The notes under the pieces: model-generated | The model's input: only the letters and a program-made list of their open reading frames with translations | Database searches by the model: none | Told to the model about the DNA's origin: nothing | Part shown: one piece after another, positions 11,248 to 22,640 of the stretch | Position numbering within the stretch: the first letter of the stretch is position 1 | Layout of the letters: every line of letters begins with the position of its first letter | Program-made: the position numbers and the translations under genes | NCBI GenBank assembly: GCA_031213475.1 | Contig: JARUPZ010000021.1 | Coordinates: 5,060,438 to 5,124,437, forward strand | Source of the DNA: Nereocystis luetkeana | Lineage: Eukaryota; Sar; Phaeophyceae; Laminariales; Laminariaceae | Direction of reading: 5' to 3' | Length of the DNA: 64,000 bases

Positions 11248-12998
11248 GGCAAAACGAACAACCACAAAAAAAAATACAGTGTAGTTAGCACAGTAGTTAA
11301 GTTTGACAACATTTTAATATATGCATCACGTGGATAGCTACGTACGCAGCTGATCAGAGAACATCAGGGGCGGGTGTTACTGCTACTTCGAATAAATGTT
11401 ACCAGGTATGTGCAGTCTGCAGCAAGCTCTACTAATAGCAGTAAGAGACTTGCAACTCCAGCGACAATTGTAACTGTCGTCTACTGCGTGTGATGGTGGA
11501 AGACGTTGGAAAAAACAACAATAGAAAAACCAGCAACAGCTATACAAAAAAAAAGTTTTTGGAAAAATTCGGTCGGACAACGCGGATTTCCGGCTTGTCT
11601 ATGGGAAAGCGATCTTTCCATAAAAAGTTTGAATTTCAAAGGTACCCGCCGGAAAAATTCAGAACAAGCTTGCTATGAAAACGATTCTCAAAACGGGAAG
11701 TTCCAATTTTTTGGAAAATCCCGAAAAAACAATTCTGGGGCCGACATCGGATCAACATCGGCTTCAGAAAAACTCATACGGATGTTAAGGTCGAAGCGGC
11801 GAGAGTCCGAGTCCTCTAGAGGTATCGATAGACAAAACCAACGACTGCGTCATGAACTCTGAACGGGGTGCGCTCGTTTGGGGCTCCGATCCACCCTAGG
11901 GTCACCCACACAATGGCCGGCGGTATGTGGCGGGCGCTGGCCAGGCGTATGATAAAAACAAAAACGGTCGCGGCTGTGCATAACACAGATGACAAGATTC
12001 ATCGATCCGTCTCGAAAAGCAGAAAATAAGATTTTGTTCGGGTTTGGAAGAACGTAGGACGCCGCCGGCAAGCTCTCACCCCCTAGACCATGGATCCACC
12101 TGATATCTTCGAGGCCGTCATCTACACTCGTTGGGCGTGCCCGACACCAAGCGAGCCGGCCTTGGATTGAGTTTACGACGAGATCGAAGGTCTTCAGCGT
12201 GTTGACAATTTGCAAAGAGAAAAAACAAATTGTGCCGCCTGCAGCTCTTTGAAAAAAATAGGAAAACATCAAACATATTTCCCCTTTCTTCCCACAGCGG
12301 CGGTACGAGAATATCTCCGGATGTTTCTCGAAAGCACTGCAGTATCGCCAAACTTCGCGTTCCCATTGTCATACGTATTAGACCTTTCGCTTCACCCAAA
12401 TCAAAAGTAAGGCATGCCCCTATGACCTACCAGGTTATAGCCATGCTTCCGCATAAACAAAAAACTATTAATAGCTTCGACCGTGATTATCAGTCCTACT
12501 GCTGATGTTGTGTTTTACAAGTCTTGCGTTCGGAAAAACAGCATTTGCTACTACAGTATACACAAAGGCTACACGATACAGGGCCTGCAGTAGTAGGTGC
12601 TGGAGCTAAGAGTACTACTGCAGAGCAAGCCGGTGTACACCTGTTTACCTCCGCTCCTATACGCGGCACGGGTACGTACCACCTGACCAACCCACACGCA
12701 CCCGTACTTCCATGATATTTTTTTACCTCTGTTCCTGATTTTGTTTTTGTTCCTCGTGAGCACGGACTAGACGATGGCCGTAAGACGACAACAACAAAAA
12801 ACAGCAATAATTGTCCCGCACTGTCCACCATCCACCGACGCACACAAGTTGATGACAGTTTCAAACATCCTGCTGCGCGAGTTCCGGTCATAGGGGATAC
12901 GTAGCTTGTAATACATTTTACCGTACCATGGACACACACGGGTTCCCTTCCACATTTGCCCCAATTCAGGGGAATATGATTCCTACGAACACCCTGTA

Positions 12999-13735
12999 CA
13001 GTACTCCAAAGACCTTCAGAGTACAGTACCAGTACCTTTGAGCACCCGTCATTTCAGCTTTTATTGCCCTTGGAACCCGCGAGTACCCAGTCTTTTCAGG
13101 TGCTGGTGCGCTTCGGACTCGCGAGGACTCAGCCGCTTCAGCTCCTGGTGCACGTGGGATCGGCGAGGACTCAGTCATTTCAGCCCCCCGTACCCTGGGG
13201 GCTTGTGAGGCGTCAGTCCGTTCAGCTCCTCGTACTCTAGGGACTTAAAAATGAGTGGTACTCGCGAGTCAATCAAATGACTCGAGTCCGGATGACTGGT
13301 ACTGGTACTGCTGCTGATGTGGCGACCTTTTGCAGTTTGTTTTGTACTGTGAAGGCGAATAACAAAATTCACAAAAAAAAAAAAACTATTACGGGGGGGC
13401 ATAGTTAACAGGACCATATAATGTTAGTAAAAAATGTTAAACATACAGGTTTTTATGTATACCATAGGTCCTGTTAACTATGCCCCCCCCGTAATATTTG
13501 TATTCAGCACTTTGGCTCGGTACTCGCGCGTACTCAGTCATTTCAGCTCCTGGTACCCTTGGGACTCGCGAGGCTTTCGTCATCTCAGCTCCTCGTATAA
13601 TACCATTGGGATTCGCGAGGACTCAGACGTTTCAGCTCTCCTCGTCCTCTCTTGGGACTGAGTGTATACTTCAAAATGACGGGTACTCGCGAGTCAATCA
13701 CTGAGTCCCCATGACTGGTACTATCAATAACAGGT
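12999..13735. repeat. Degenerate minisatellite split by a MITE A
   Basis: Units of roughly 45-50 bases built from ACTCAGTCATTTCAGCTCCT, GGTACCCTTGGGACTCGCGA and ACTCGCGAGTCAATCA occur on both sides of the MITE at 13387-13496. Confidence 0.7.
13387..13496. mobile_element. MITE A copy
   Basis: Palindromic MITE with ends TATTACGGGGG and CCCCCGTAATA, arms AGTTAACAGGACC and GGTCCTGTTAACTA, and an AT-rich loop. It lies inside the 13-kb minisatellite. Confidence 0.85.
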
Positions 13736-13773
13736 ATTACGGGGGACCATAGTTAACAGGACCTATGGTATAC
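13735..13773. mobile_element. MITE A, left arm only
   Basis: TATTACGGGGGACCATAG through CCTATGGTATA, then unrelated sequence; truncated. Confidence 0.7.
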
Positions 13774-14305
13774 GCGGACTGCGCTGTCACAGCAGGACGA
13801 AAACAAGTACCTTTGGGTCCAGCACGCACGTACCTACTGTACGGTACGTATGATACATGAGGTGTCACCTACGACCAAGCTCTGAAAAATAAGATGCTAC
13901 CAGCGCTCTTGACTCCGAAGGTTACTGACGATGGGGGCAAAATGTAAGCAGGTCGTCGACTGCACGACCACCACGTACCAACACTCCCGCGTCCGCACCC
14001 TTGAATCGTTGTCCTCTCCCGTCTGGCCAGCCTTCCTTGACGCTATCACACCAATGATGCTAAGTAATGTACGTTGCACGTACCCTACCGCTGCTGCTGT
14101 GGCAAATGCTGGGGTGTTGAAGCAGGTCCCCAACGCTAGACACTGCCGTTCACGCCACAACTTTCAGCCCAGGGAAGGAAAATTTAACAAAGCAGTCGTG
14201 GAGACCTGTCACTAGTGCGGAGGAAGCCCGTATCTGGCCTTGTGCCAACTAGAACAAAGGTAATTTCGGCGACAGCTCAGCTTTGACGCTGCTACTATGT
14301 TCTGT

Positions 14306-14516
14306 GGCGCGTGCTATGTGCAGGCGCATCCTGCAAAAATATTTGTGCAGGCGCCGAACGCCTCGAGAACCGATCCACTACAAACCCATTTTCAAATACG
14401 AAACACCGGCCTCAAAACAGCAGTTCACAACAATTCACAGCAGCAGTAGACCAGCACCAGGCACAGCAGCAGTAGACCAGCACCAGGTCTCGACGTAAGG
14501 CACAGGGCACGCGCAG
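14306..14516 (+). repeat. MULE left terminal inverted repeat
   Basis: 211 bases. It contains TGCAGGCGC twice around CATCCTGCAAAAATATTTG and an internal duplication of a CAGCAGCAGTAGACCAGCAC unit absent from the right copy. It ends nine bases before the ATG of exon 1, so it probably holds the promoter. Confidence 0.9.
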
Positions 14517-14524
14517 TGACTGCG

Positions 14525-14974
14525 ATGACCTCTCTGTTCGATATAGTAGGGAACTCTTCCGCAGGCGACGATGCGGAAGACGCGGGTAGCGCAGGTAGTG
14601 ACGGAGGAGGTATGATCGAAGTGGACGCTACCAGCGAGGACGGTGCGTTTTCCTTTTTCTGCGCGAGAGCTGCAGGAGCTGCAGGCGATGACGACGACGG
14701 CGCGGCGTCGACTCCTGCGAGGGCGAGTGGCCCGACGTGTGACGGGGGCGTACCGGTAATCGAAGTGGATGACACCAGCGAGGAGGGTGCCTTTTCGTTT
14801 TTTTGCGCAAGAGCAGACCCTGCGTCGCCGACTCGGAGAGCGCGTGGCATCGGTGTCGACAGCAGTGCAGCGACTGCAGGCAGCGGCGCTACAGACGGCG
14901 GCGATGCGCCGGCGACTCCGAGGAGTGACGGTGACCCGGCGCAGAACGTGGATGCCGAGAGCGACACAAATACG
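14525..14974 (+). CDS. MULE gene exon 1, acidic with duplicated motif
   Basis: 150 codons from ATG to the donor ACG|GTGAGT, starting nine bases inside the left inverted repeat's inner end. The motif IEVDATSEDGAFSFFCARA recurs as IEVDDTSEEGAFSFFCARA, separated by acidic, Ala/Gly-rich linkers. I do not recognise the motif. An in-frame GTG at 14516 is a less likely start. Linkage to exon 2 is by phase only. Confidence 0.65.
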
Positions 14975-17900
14975 GTGAGTTGGTCGGAGTTTGTTTTGTG
15001 ACGCGAACAGTGTTGTTGGTACAGAGTACCGGACACCTAATAAGAAACAGAAACTATGGTCCAGGCTGGATTTCTTATTTGAGAGAGGGTGCTTTCTAGA
15101 CTAATTTCAAGATAACGCCTCATGAATTTAATATTTTCCTTTAAATATCAGCCTGGCTTTCGTATTAGCCTGTTTCTTATTAGCTGTCCTGTACTGACTG
15201 TATAATACTTGCACACCTCGGACAGATCATGATCTACTACTGCTGTGGATAATCTGATAATGATCTACTGGTACTGCTGTAGATGATCTAGATAATCTAC
15301 TATTAATAACATAATATAATGATCTAGATCACCCATTAGTACAACTAGTAGTTCCATACCTGCGGTTGCGAGAGGTTGTGCAGGATCTGCATGCTGTAGT
15401 ACAGATCCAACCCAGACCTCTGGGAGATCATGCAGATTATACCGCTCCGATCGGGCAACGTGAGCTAGATGGCATAAGATCGGAAATGCATCTGGCTTGA
15501 AAAATCTAGACCATCCAACGGGAGTCGATGATCTGCCGCGAGCTGTGTAAAACTGTTCTTCGTATGATACGATATTGACAGCAGTGCCCTTGTGTACGGG
15601 TACTACAGTAGCTGTAATAGTGAGACACAATGTAAGCCGTAGGCCATAGGTCCACGTTGTACCACGTTGTACCTGGTAGGTTGTAGGCCGATGTTGCAGG
15701 TTGTTGGTGTTGTTGTTGGTGTTGTATGTCGCAAACGGGCGCGCCACCCTGGGGCATTTCGGCCGCGGATTTCGCCGTGGGTAGGGGGGAAGGGTGCAGA
15801 CAAGGGGAAACCGGCCGTCTCGCGCCGCGCCGGCCCGCGCTCGTCGTGGTGCGGGGGGGCAAGGTCAGGGGGCCGGATGCGGCGAGATCACGCATTACTT
15901 GGAAATAGAGGGGCGGGCTGCGGTGGTGGCACAAGCAGGGAGCAGCACTCATACGAAGTATTGTATACTCTTGCTGTAACCGCGCGCAGAAAAGCACGCT
16001 GATCCTGGTGACATACGTAGTAAATACGGGCTTTTGCTGAACAGCAGCAGTTCCCCCCTCCCCCAGCCTAACAAATTGCACAGCAGCAGTATTGCAGCAG
16101 CATACTGTATCATAGTAGCAGCAGCATGGGTACAGAGAAACACCGTTGTTTTCGACCGTGTACGATATACAACACAAAAAGTAGTACATTCCCAGCAGGT
16201 GCAATTGTGTTGTCCTCCTTTTCTACGGCCCTTCTCCGCCAACACGATTGTCTGTTGAATATGGTACATATGATGGATAGTATGATACGTATACTTAACG
16301 GTGAAAATGTCCAAGGTAGCCAACGGTAAACCAGCTTCATCCTCTGTTTCAGCAGTACTCGTAGTGGTGGTGGATAACACGCACCTGCCAACGTTGACAC
16401 CATTCATAACGCTGTATAATCACCGCTCTTTGCGTTCGGCGTCCGCAGTTCTCGTACTCCGCGGAAGCGTTGCGTGTTGCGCTGAACAACATTCGTATGG
16501 AGCATTCGTATGGAGGGAACAAACTTGGAGGACCTGGAATCGGTGGTGAAGCAGACTTGCGCGAAACATGGTGTGAAGCTTGCACGTGAGTCTTCAAGAA
16601 GGGAGAAAGGAAGTGGAAGCCGCCTTGTCATGGTCGCATGGAAATGCGTGCATGGCATGCGGAACCGGCAGACCGACCTGCAGGCCGAACGCAGGAGGAG
16701 TGCCCCTGGTGAGTCTTCGATGAGGAATGAGTAGAAGGACTGGATAGAAGGGTAGGATATGAACCTGCGGTTTCTAATAAAGATACAGTAGAATATGCTG
16801 TCGCTAGAAACTTGCTCAGCAGGATCTTTATTAACTGTCGTCAACTTGTTTGCGTTGCTACGTATTTTGTGTTGGTACTGCTGTCTACACTTATCGGCTT
16901 CCAGCTTCTAGCATGCTAGCCCCGACCGGGGCCGTGCTGTTTTGACCTCTTTTTTTTATGTCCAGGGTCCATAGACTGTTTTCTTGTATCATACCAGTAC
17001 CAGGTTCTTCGTACGGATACCGTTCGTACTCGAAGGGAGACAAAAGGGCTCCTTCATATTTGGCGCGGTGCTAATCACAAACTCGCTTTTGCTCGTAGTA
17101 TAATAGTGGCAGTCGTGTTTGCCCTAGGCAGTCGTGTTTGCCCTAGGCACTCGTGTTTACCGTAGGGAGCATCATGGGCATGGCGTCTAACAGCGGTGAA
17201 TAATCTATCGGCTTACATGCCCTGCCTTGCGTCTGCACCAGGTTGTCACAGGGTGCCACGGCAAGCCTCGAGCCAGAGGACTGGCTGCGGCTTTAAGGTA
17301 GGGTGCAGCTTCGTATGTACAGTAGTACGTTCATATTGTACACGTGTCTCGTTCTTAGCTGAAGACCGGGATACTTTCAATTGTTGCTTGGTAGTCTACG
17401 AATGTACCTGGTGCTGCTAAACACAAACCCGGTTTATCGCGTTGGAACTCAATCAGTTGTGCTTGCACACGCTGATGAATCATGCGAGAACTACATTTTG
17501 CTCGTCACCTTGGTTGCATGAGGGTTACGTTGGATTGATGCAGGCGCATTAATTGCCGGCGAAACGATGATGACGCGGCATTCTATATATTATTAGTAGA
17601 CACCATTAAATCAATATGGCCACCGATTTCCCCTGCAGATAACCGGACGATGGCCTCTTAAATGCCTGGTGAACAAGCACCCCCGACTGACGACGATGGT
17701 GCTGGAGCACGGGCATGAGGTAGACAAAGCGGCGATGGACGTTCAGGACCAGATGAGGGCGCCTCTGTCATCGCCAATGAAGGCTGAGGCGGCGAAACTC
17801 ACAGGCAGGTGGCGTGTAGAGAGTTTTGTCAAGCTGTAGCAAAGCTTACGATAGTGGCTTGGCATTTGGCTTTTCTTTGCCCTTGCCGACGCTGTTAGGG

Positions 17901-19578
17901 CTCGTCCCAACGGAGCATTTTGAGGCTAAAAATCAAAGCTATGTAGAAACAAAAAGCTAAACACAAAAAAAAGCGACGATGAGATATGAAGATGCACTCG
18001 TTCTGGTTCGCCAAATTAAAAAAAATGAGGGCCCAAGAGACCGGCGGATTTTATTGTAGCTTCTCCATTAAATTAATAATTTTGGAATTAAAATTTTATC
18101 TAGAAAGCAAAAGCTAAAACGAACTACTCAGTCACAGGTTATACATGTTGAGGTACTCAGTCAGTGACTGTGTAGCTCAACAGGTATAACCTCGTAACAA
18201 ACAGCGAGGAGCGAGGCCGTAGCGACACCCACAGCTACGAACGCCCCGTAGACTAGACTAGACAGCCAGAAGACAGAGAGCAGACAATACACAAGTAACA
18301 TACCCCTGGTGCCGTCATTGCTGTTCTGAATAAAATCGTATGTTCTAGCAAGTGATGCTGCTGTTTGAACAGCACCCGTACTTTATCGAGCGCAGATCTC
18401 GCGCTTCAGGATGCCGGCGCCCTTGCAGCAGCAAATAGTAATATATCGTGGACTAGCCGTGTGGGCACACTCCCCTATTTTTTTCAGGGCTGTGCGCCGC
18501 CTCTACCGCAGCTGGATTGTGAATCCGTGCTGGTGCTCCACCACGACCGTCGTCTCTATTGCGTTTTTTATTTTAGCTTTTGTTTTTCACGCGTGTCCTG
18601 CGTTTGTACTCCATTCTCTTGTGTCCCAAAACGAGCAAATTTCGTTTGTCTCTTCAGCTTTTGTTTTTAGCTTTCGTTTTTCTTCGTTTGGATGGGCCCT
18701 TAGTTTCATGGTGCGGCTGACGCCGGTAGACTAGAAAGAGCTACGTATTTTCTCGTAGATATCATTCATGTTGTGAGGCTCTATATCCCGTCAGCTAACG
18801 AGTAGAAATCACGAGTTATTCGACAATTCCCTGCCATTGGTCAACTACTGATGTTTCGGGGTGTGTCATTGGTCCGAAAACACACACACTTTCACAGAAA
18901 CACGCATGTTTGCACCCCTCTCCCGTTTGGCCCCCTGATTCCATGCTACCTGGCACCGTGATCCCACGCCGACGAAATCGAGCGTCTGCGACAGCGAATC
19001 GAGCGTCGGCCACTAGCAGCAAACTACCAAATCTGTCGAATAAGTGGTAAGCAACCATCGGCTTAACACCACCATTCTCGTATTGCACCCCTCTTGCAGA
19101 TGCGGGACTTGCACCAGCCGTCCAGGCCAAGGTGTTGGAAGCCTTGCACGATCGTAGAGTCAACACTAAGGCAGTCCAGAACGCTGCATCCCAGCGTAGT
19201 GGCGGGGAAAACCTGTATGATGCACAGGAGCGTAGTGGCGAGACCATTAATTCTACCCTGGTGCGAATGAAGGAGCACGGGCCTACGGTACAAGACCGTC
19301 GCAAGTTGTACGTAGATCTCCTGAAGAAAAGCACAGCAATCGTGGCGAAGGGGGTAGACACTGTGGACCCTGAAACACTGCGTCACATGTTCGCGACATT
19401 TGAGGCCCAAGTAGAGCAGGCAGCAAGGATCGGGTCGGGGACGGGAGTTGTCGTGGGCAACCCGGACACTGTACGTTTGCCCGCGGGGAAGAGACTTGGC
19501 AGCAAAAGGCATAAGTCGAGCGTGGAGGCGCGGTATTCAGCTGCCGGGACCAGGAAGGCCAGTCAATCGTACAACTAG
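14525..19578 (+). CDS. FAR1-type zinc-finger protein encoded by the Mutator-like element
   Basis: Exons 14525-14974, about 16510-16708, 17242-17297, 17639-17808, a tentative 18982-19046, and 19100-19578. Exons 2 to 4 together give the FAR1/WRKY-GCM1-like fold common at the N-terminus of Mutator-like transposases: an amphipathic lead (LESVVKQTCAKHGVKLA), LVMVAWKCVHG, RTGCGFKITGRWPLKCLV and the His pair LEHGHEV; likely ligands are the Cys of KCVHG, the Cys of TGCGF and the HxH. The last exon has a helical segment (LAPAVQAKVLEALHDRR) like that following the FAR1 domain, and a basic C-terminus (NPDTVRLPAGKRLGSKR) like MULE protein tails. The N-terminal exon is acidic with a duplicated motif. I cannot find a DDE catalytic core, so this may be an accessory DNA-binding protein, a decayed transposase or a domesticated factor. 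The phase between exons 4 and 6 needs the tentative exon or another donor. Confidence 0.75.
15019..15194 (+). mobile_element. MITE C copy 1 inside the MULE
   Basis: Ends CTAATAAGAAACAG and CTGTTTCTTATTAG, extended by GTAC and GGACA-like flanks. Inner part contains GGTCCAGGCTGGATTTCTT. About 75-80% like 20408-20600, in the same orientation. No ORF. Confidence 0.75.
15228..15490 (+). repeat. Dispersed GATC-rich repeat G, copy 1 (in the MULE)
   Basis: TAGATGATCTAG, GAGAGGTTGTGCAGGATCTG, GTACAGATC-AACCCAGA and CGGGCAACG recur at 47520-47700 and, inverted, at 59180-59400. Confidence 0.6.
16510..16708 (+). CDS. MULE gene exon 2 (start of FAR1-like domain)
   Basis: Ends at the donor CCTG|GTGAGT in phase 1. 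Encodes EDLESVVKQTCAKHGVKLA and GSRLVMVAWKCVHGMRNRQ, the first half of a FAR1-type fold. The 5' border is uncertain: the frame opens after a TGA at 16483 and no good pyrimidine tract is seen, so the acceptor could be GGAG at 16515 or 16524. Confidence 0.65.
17109..17165. repeat. 19-bp tandem repeat, three units
   Basis: GCAGTCGTGTTTGCCCTAG twice exactly and once with three changes. Confidence 0.85.
17242..17297 (+). CDS. MULE gene exon 3 (zinc ligand exon)
   Basis: A 56-base exon between CTGCACCAG and TTTAAG|GTAGGG. Two bases complete a Gly codon, then 18 codons end in QRTGCGFK, the position of the conserved RKTGCPF segment of FAR1 domains. Phases fit both neighbours. Confidence 0.7.
17639..17808 (+). 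CDS. MULE gene exon 4 (HxH of the FAR1-like finger)
   Basis: Acceptor TTTCCCCTGCAG, phase 0. Encodes RWPLKCLVNKHPRLTTMVLE and the His pair HGHEV followed by a helical stretch. The likely donor is GGCAG|GTGGCG after 17808; other GT sites nearby are possible. Confidence 0.75.
18982..19046 (+). CDS. MULE gene tentative exon 5
   Basis: The frame RLRQRIERRPLAANYQICRIS ends at G|GTAAGC in phase 1, which matches the two-base start of the last exon. The 5' border is not supported by a good acceptor, so the exon is provisional. Confidence 0.35.
19100..19578 (+). CDS. MULE gene last exon
   Basis: Acceptor CCCCTCTTGCAG; two bases plus 158 codons and TAG at 19576-19578. Helical region first, then the basic tail described for the whole gene. 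It is the clearest coding block of the element, with no low-complexity sequence. Confidence 0.75.
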
Positions 19579-20407
19579 TAGTCTCCTACCCCCCCTGCTA
19601 GTATTACTGTAGTACTACGGTTTTTGTTGCGGCCGGCGAGATCCTTCGGTATCAGTACTCCATTTTATTTATTTGTGTGGCCGGAGACCCGTTGTACTCT
19701 GTCCCACCTTACTACTAAGGGCACGACTAGGGATGCGACGACCTCTCATGCTGGCGAGTACATGATCATGAGTGCATTCCTACGATTTTGTCGTAAGGTT
19801 TATCGTGACCGCGTTTGGTGTGCGGTACCTGGTACTTGCTTTGGCGGTTTCGTGTTTAGTTGATATTTACGAGGTAGTACTGTAGTCCATGCCCGAAGGC
19901 ACGCGACAAGAAGAGGAAACAACACACGACAGAATGGAAAACAAAGTGTTGTCATCGATAACTGGACGAAACACAAAATGAAATATTGGGATGTTAATTT
20001 TCATTTGCTTTTAGACTATTCCCTGTTAATAGCCCCGGGGGGACTTCTGAGTGAAGAAATAATGTCGAAAAACGTTGATTATTGCAGCAGCATCGACCAA
20101 CTGTCCGGGCTGTTGGGGTAAGGGGTGTGTCGGAACTGCAATACTAGGAGCTGTGCGACCGCGTGCAGCATTATTACATTATACTCGTACGAGCGTCTGC
20201 TGTACGCTCGTACTGCTGTACGCTCGTACTGCTGCACGCTCTTCCTATCATTAGTCGCTTGATAACATGGCAATCGTCGATGCCTTATTTTTTGCTTGGT
20301 AGATTCGTACACATAAACCATAATAACCCCCGAAAAAAAGCAATGTCATTGAGGACAAACTTGTAGTAGTAAAAAAGTTTTTCACCTTTTGTTTTGGTCC
20401 ACCCTCG

Positions 20408-20600
20408 GTACAAGTAGCACAGGGCACCTATTAATTAATAATAAGAAACAGGAATTATGGTCCAGGCTGGATTTCTTATTCGAGATAGGGTGCTTTTGCC
20501 CCCCTATAATTTCAAGATGACGACTCCATAATTTCTCATTTTCCTCAAAATCTCAGCCTGGCTTTCTTATTAGCCTGTTTCTTATTAGGCGTCTTGTACC
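20408..20600 (+). mobile_element. MITE C copy 2 inside the MULE
   Basis: Same family and orientation as 15019-15194, with small insertions near its left end and in the centre. Confidence 0.75.
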
Positions 20601-20891
20601 TGTATATATACATGTTTGCTCTTTTGCTGTGCCCTTGTATGTCGCTTGGCGGCCTGCCCGAAATGCATCATGGCCCCGGGATGGCCTCGCACAACGGATG
20701 GCCCACTTGTTTTGCGTGCAGCACTACGACAGCAGCAGTACTACTGCTGCTGTACAGCAGCACTACGAGTACTCTTCGCAACCTATCACAATCGCACAAG
20801 ATAAATAAATATGGAACAGAGTTTGTATCATCAGCGCCAGGCACCTCAGCACCGCCGTACCCGCTAACCAGTATCTGCGGCGGATCTCCTG

Positions 20892-21092
20892 CTGTGCGTG
20901 CCTTGTGCCTTACGTCGAGACCTGGTGCTGGTCTACTGCTGCTGTGAACTGTTGTGGTCTAACTGCTGTTTTGAGGGCTTCTTTGTGTGCGGTGTTTCGT
21001 ATTTAAAAATGGGTTTATAGTGGATTGGTTCTCGAGGCGTTCGGCGCCTGCACAAATATTTTTGCAGGATGCGCCTGCACATAGCGCGCGCC
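20892..21092 (-). repeat. MULE right terminal inverted repeat
   Basis: 201 bases, inverted copy of 14306-14516 with scattered substitutions and one internal length difference. Confidence 0.9.
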
Positions 21093-21101
21093 ATGTTCTG
21101 T

Positions 21102-22358
21102 GGGTGTTCCAATTATAAGGGCGGCGTTCTGGTTCGTATACATGAGGGCCGAAGACCTCTTAACTCTTCACCCGACATGTTGTACCCGCTGGTTATCCAC
21201 GCTATAGCCGGATGCCAACAGGCACGTCTCTGCGTCGGGTGTATCGAGGCGTGCGATTACGTACCGGCGAGGCATGCAGTGATCAAAACCTAGTAGTAAT
21301 CTATATTAGTAGGTCGTAACGTACTAACGTATCATATGCGCCCACATTTCGCCGATAAACTACAGGTGAACTACAGGGTGCAGAAAAAAAGCAGCTCGTA
21401 CTCGTACGGTTATTTTACCAGGTATTAATATTATGGGGGGGCATAGTTAACAGGACCAAATATTGTTAGTAAAAATGGTTAAAACGTATAGGTTTTTATG
21501 TTTAAACATAGGTCCTGTTAACTATGGTCCCCCGTAATAGTAGTATTTACAGATCCAAACGACCAAAACGATCGGTTTCGCTTTCGTGCCTGGTACTCTT
21601 ACTATTAATATTAACAGTAAATTCACGTATTAACAGTAAATTCGTATCAACAGCAAACTATACCGATCGACGTGCTACTGCGCATCTGTTTTTTTGGGAA
21701 TACCTCGAAGGTACTATATTTCCGTCCGGAGTTATTTTATAGTGGTATTCGGAAGTCCGATTTGTACTCTCGTGTACAGCTCGTGTACAGTACGGGTATC
21801 GTCTTTTTTTTGTGAGACGTTTGACGGTTTCGTGTCTGTCTGAAACGATACGAGTCACGAGCCTGTCACTACTTCACATTGCGATTTGCTCCTTGTCCTA
21901 CACACGAGTATGGATTATTGTACTGGTGCGTACACAATCGACTAAATAATGCAGTGTACCTTTACCACGGCCGACACCTTTCCAAGCGCACTTCGTAACT
22001 TCATCGATTCCCGCCGACCACAACATCATCATCAGCGGGTGGGTGTGATGCGTTCGGGCGGGATCCGAGGACCGAGTTTTTAATAAAAAATAAAGGAACG
22101 CCACGCCTCAGGCTGTATCACGCAGCTGTGAGACCGAGGATTTCGTCGGGACTCCGCGCTTTGCGACAAGTTGCGTGTGGGTGATACTTCGGTCGCGCGT
22201 GCTACGTACCAGGTACGAATCATTTATTTATTGGTACGAACAAGCGACGCCTTTGAGCGCTGCAAGGATCATATATCGGTCTGGCCGCCGTGTAGAGATC
22301 TTCCATCATGGCGGGGTAGAGCTACGCATGGCCCGCGAATGTGTGTATACGCTTGCAG
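21102..22358. other. Region between MULE and first recognised membrane-protein exon
   Basis: Holds one MITE A. Upstream exons or the promoter of the membrane-protein gene should be here or left of the MULE; none is recognisable. Confidence 0.4.
21429..21539. mobile_element. MITE A copy
   Basis: Full copy with AACAGGACC arms like 13387-13496, 330 bases right of the MULE. Confidence 0.85.
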
Positions 22359-22640
22359 ACACCCTCTTTGGGGAGGGGCTGGCACTTGCGTCGCTGACGA
22401 AACTGCTGAACAACGTGCATGGTGCTCGTGCACGGCGGGGTTCAGCGACGTCGATTCCATGGACAACCCGAGCTGTGTGCCGAAGTTGGCACTGCTGATT
22501 GGGTATCTCGCTGTGACGATCACCGGGACGGCTACGTTCGCGTTTCTTGTGGCGAGCGCTTATCGACACTGCGCGCGGCGAGCTTCCGTATATGAGTCGT
22601 CAAAGGCGGTCACGAAGCTTCGGTTGATTCTGCTTTCCAG
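22359..22640 (+). CDS. Membrane protein exon: EGF-like domain and helix 1
   Basis: Acceptor CGCTTGCAG and donor TCCAG|GTACTT with the last codon split in phase 2. The EGF-like Cys pattern C-x11-C-x-C is followed by GFSD and a further Cys, then the first helix and basic CARRASVYESSK. Confidence 0.72.

Larger units (their letters stand above)
11157..14296. other. Spacer between the Josephin gene and the MULE
   Basis: Non-coding by my reading: minisatellite, one full and one partial MITE A. The promoter of the Josephin gene must lie in its left part; no motif stands out. Confidence 0.5.
14306..21092 (+). mobile_element. Complete Mutator-like DNA transposon (MULE), 6.8 kb
   Basis: The ends are GGCGCGTGCTATGTGCAGG on the left and its near-exact reverse complement on the right. 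The first 105 bases of the two terminal inverted repeats differ at about four positions. The element is flanked on both sides by the 9-mer ATGTTCTGT (14297-14305 and 21093-21101). Long inverted repeats plus a 9-bp duplication are the family hallmarks of Mutator. It carries the FAR1-type zinc-finger gene (14525-19578) and two internal copies of another MITE. Repeat identity and the intact target duplication suggest a fairly recent insertion. I find no DDE catalytic domain, so it may need a transposase supplied elsewhere. Confidence 0.9.

Noticed and set aside
14425-15036. Minus-strand 203-codon frame opposite MULE exon 1
   Set aside because: Antisense of a GC-rich exon; the plus frame has the duplicated motif, the ATG and a good donor.
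16449-16585. Alternative exon in another frame (FSYSAEALRVALNN..) with good acceptor and donor
   Set aside because: It ends in a donor that would break the FAR1-like frame and shows no family resemblance; kept only as a warning for exon 2's border.
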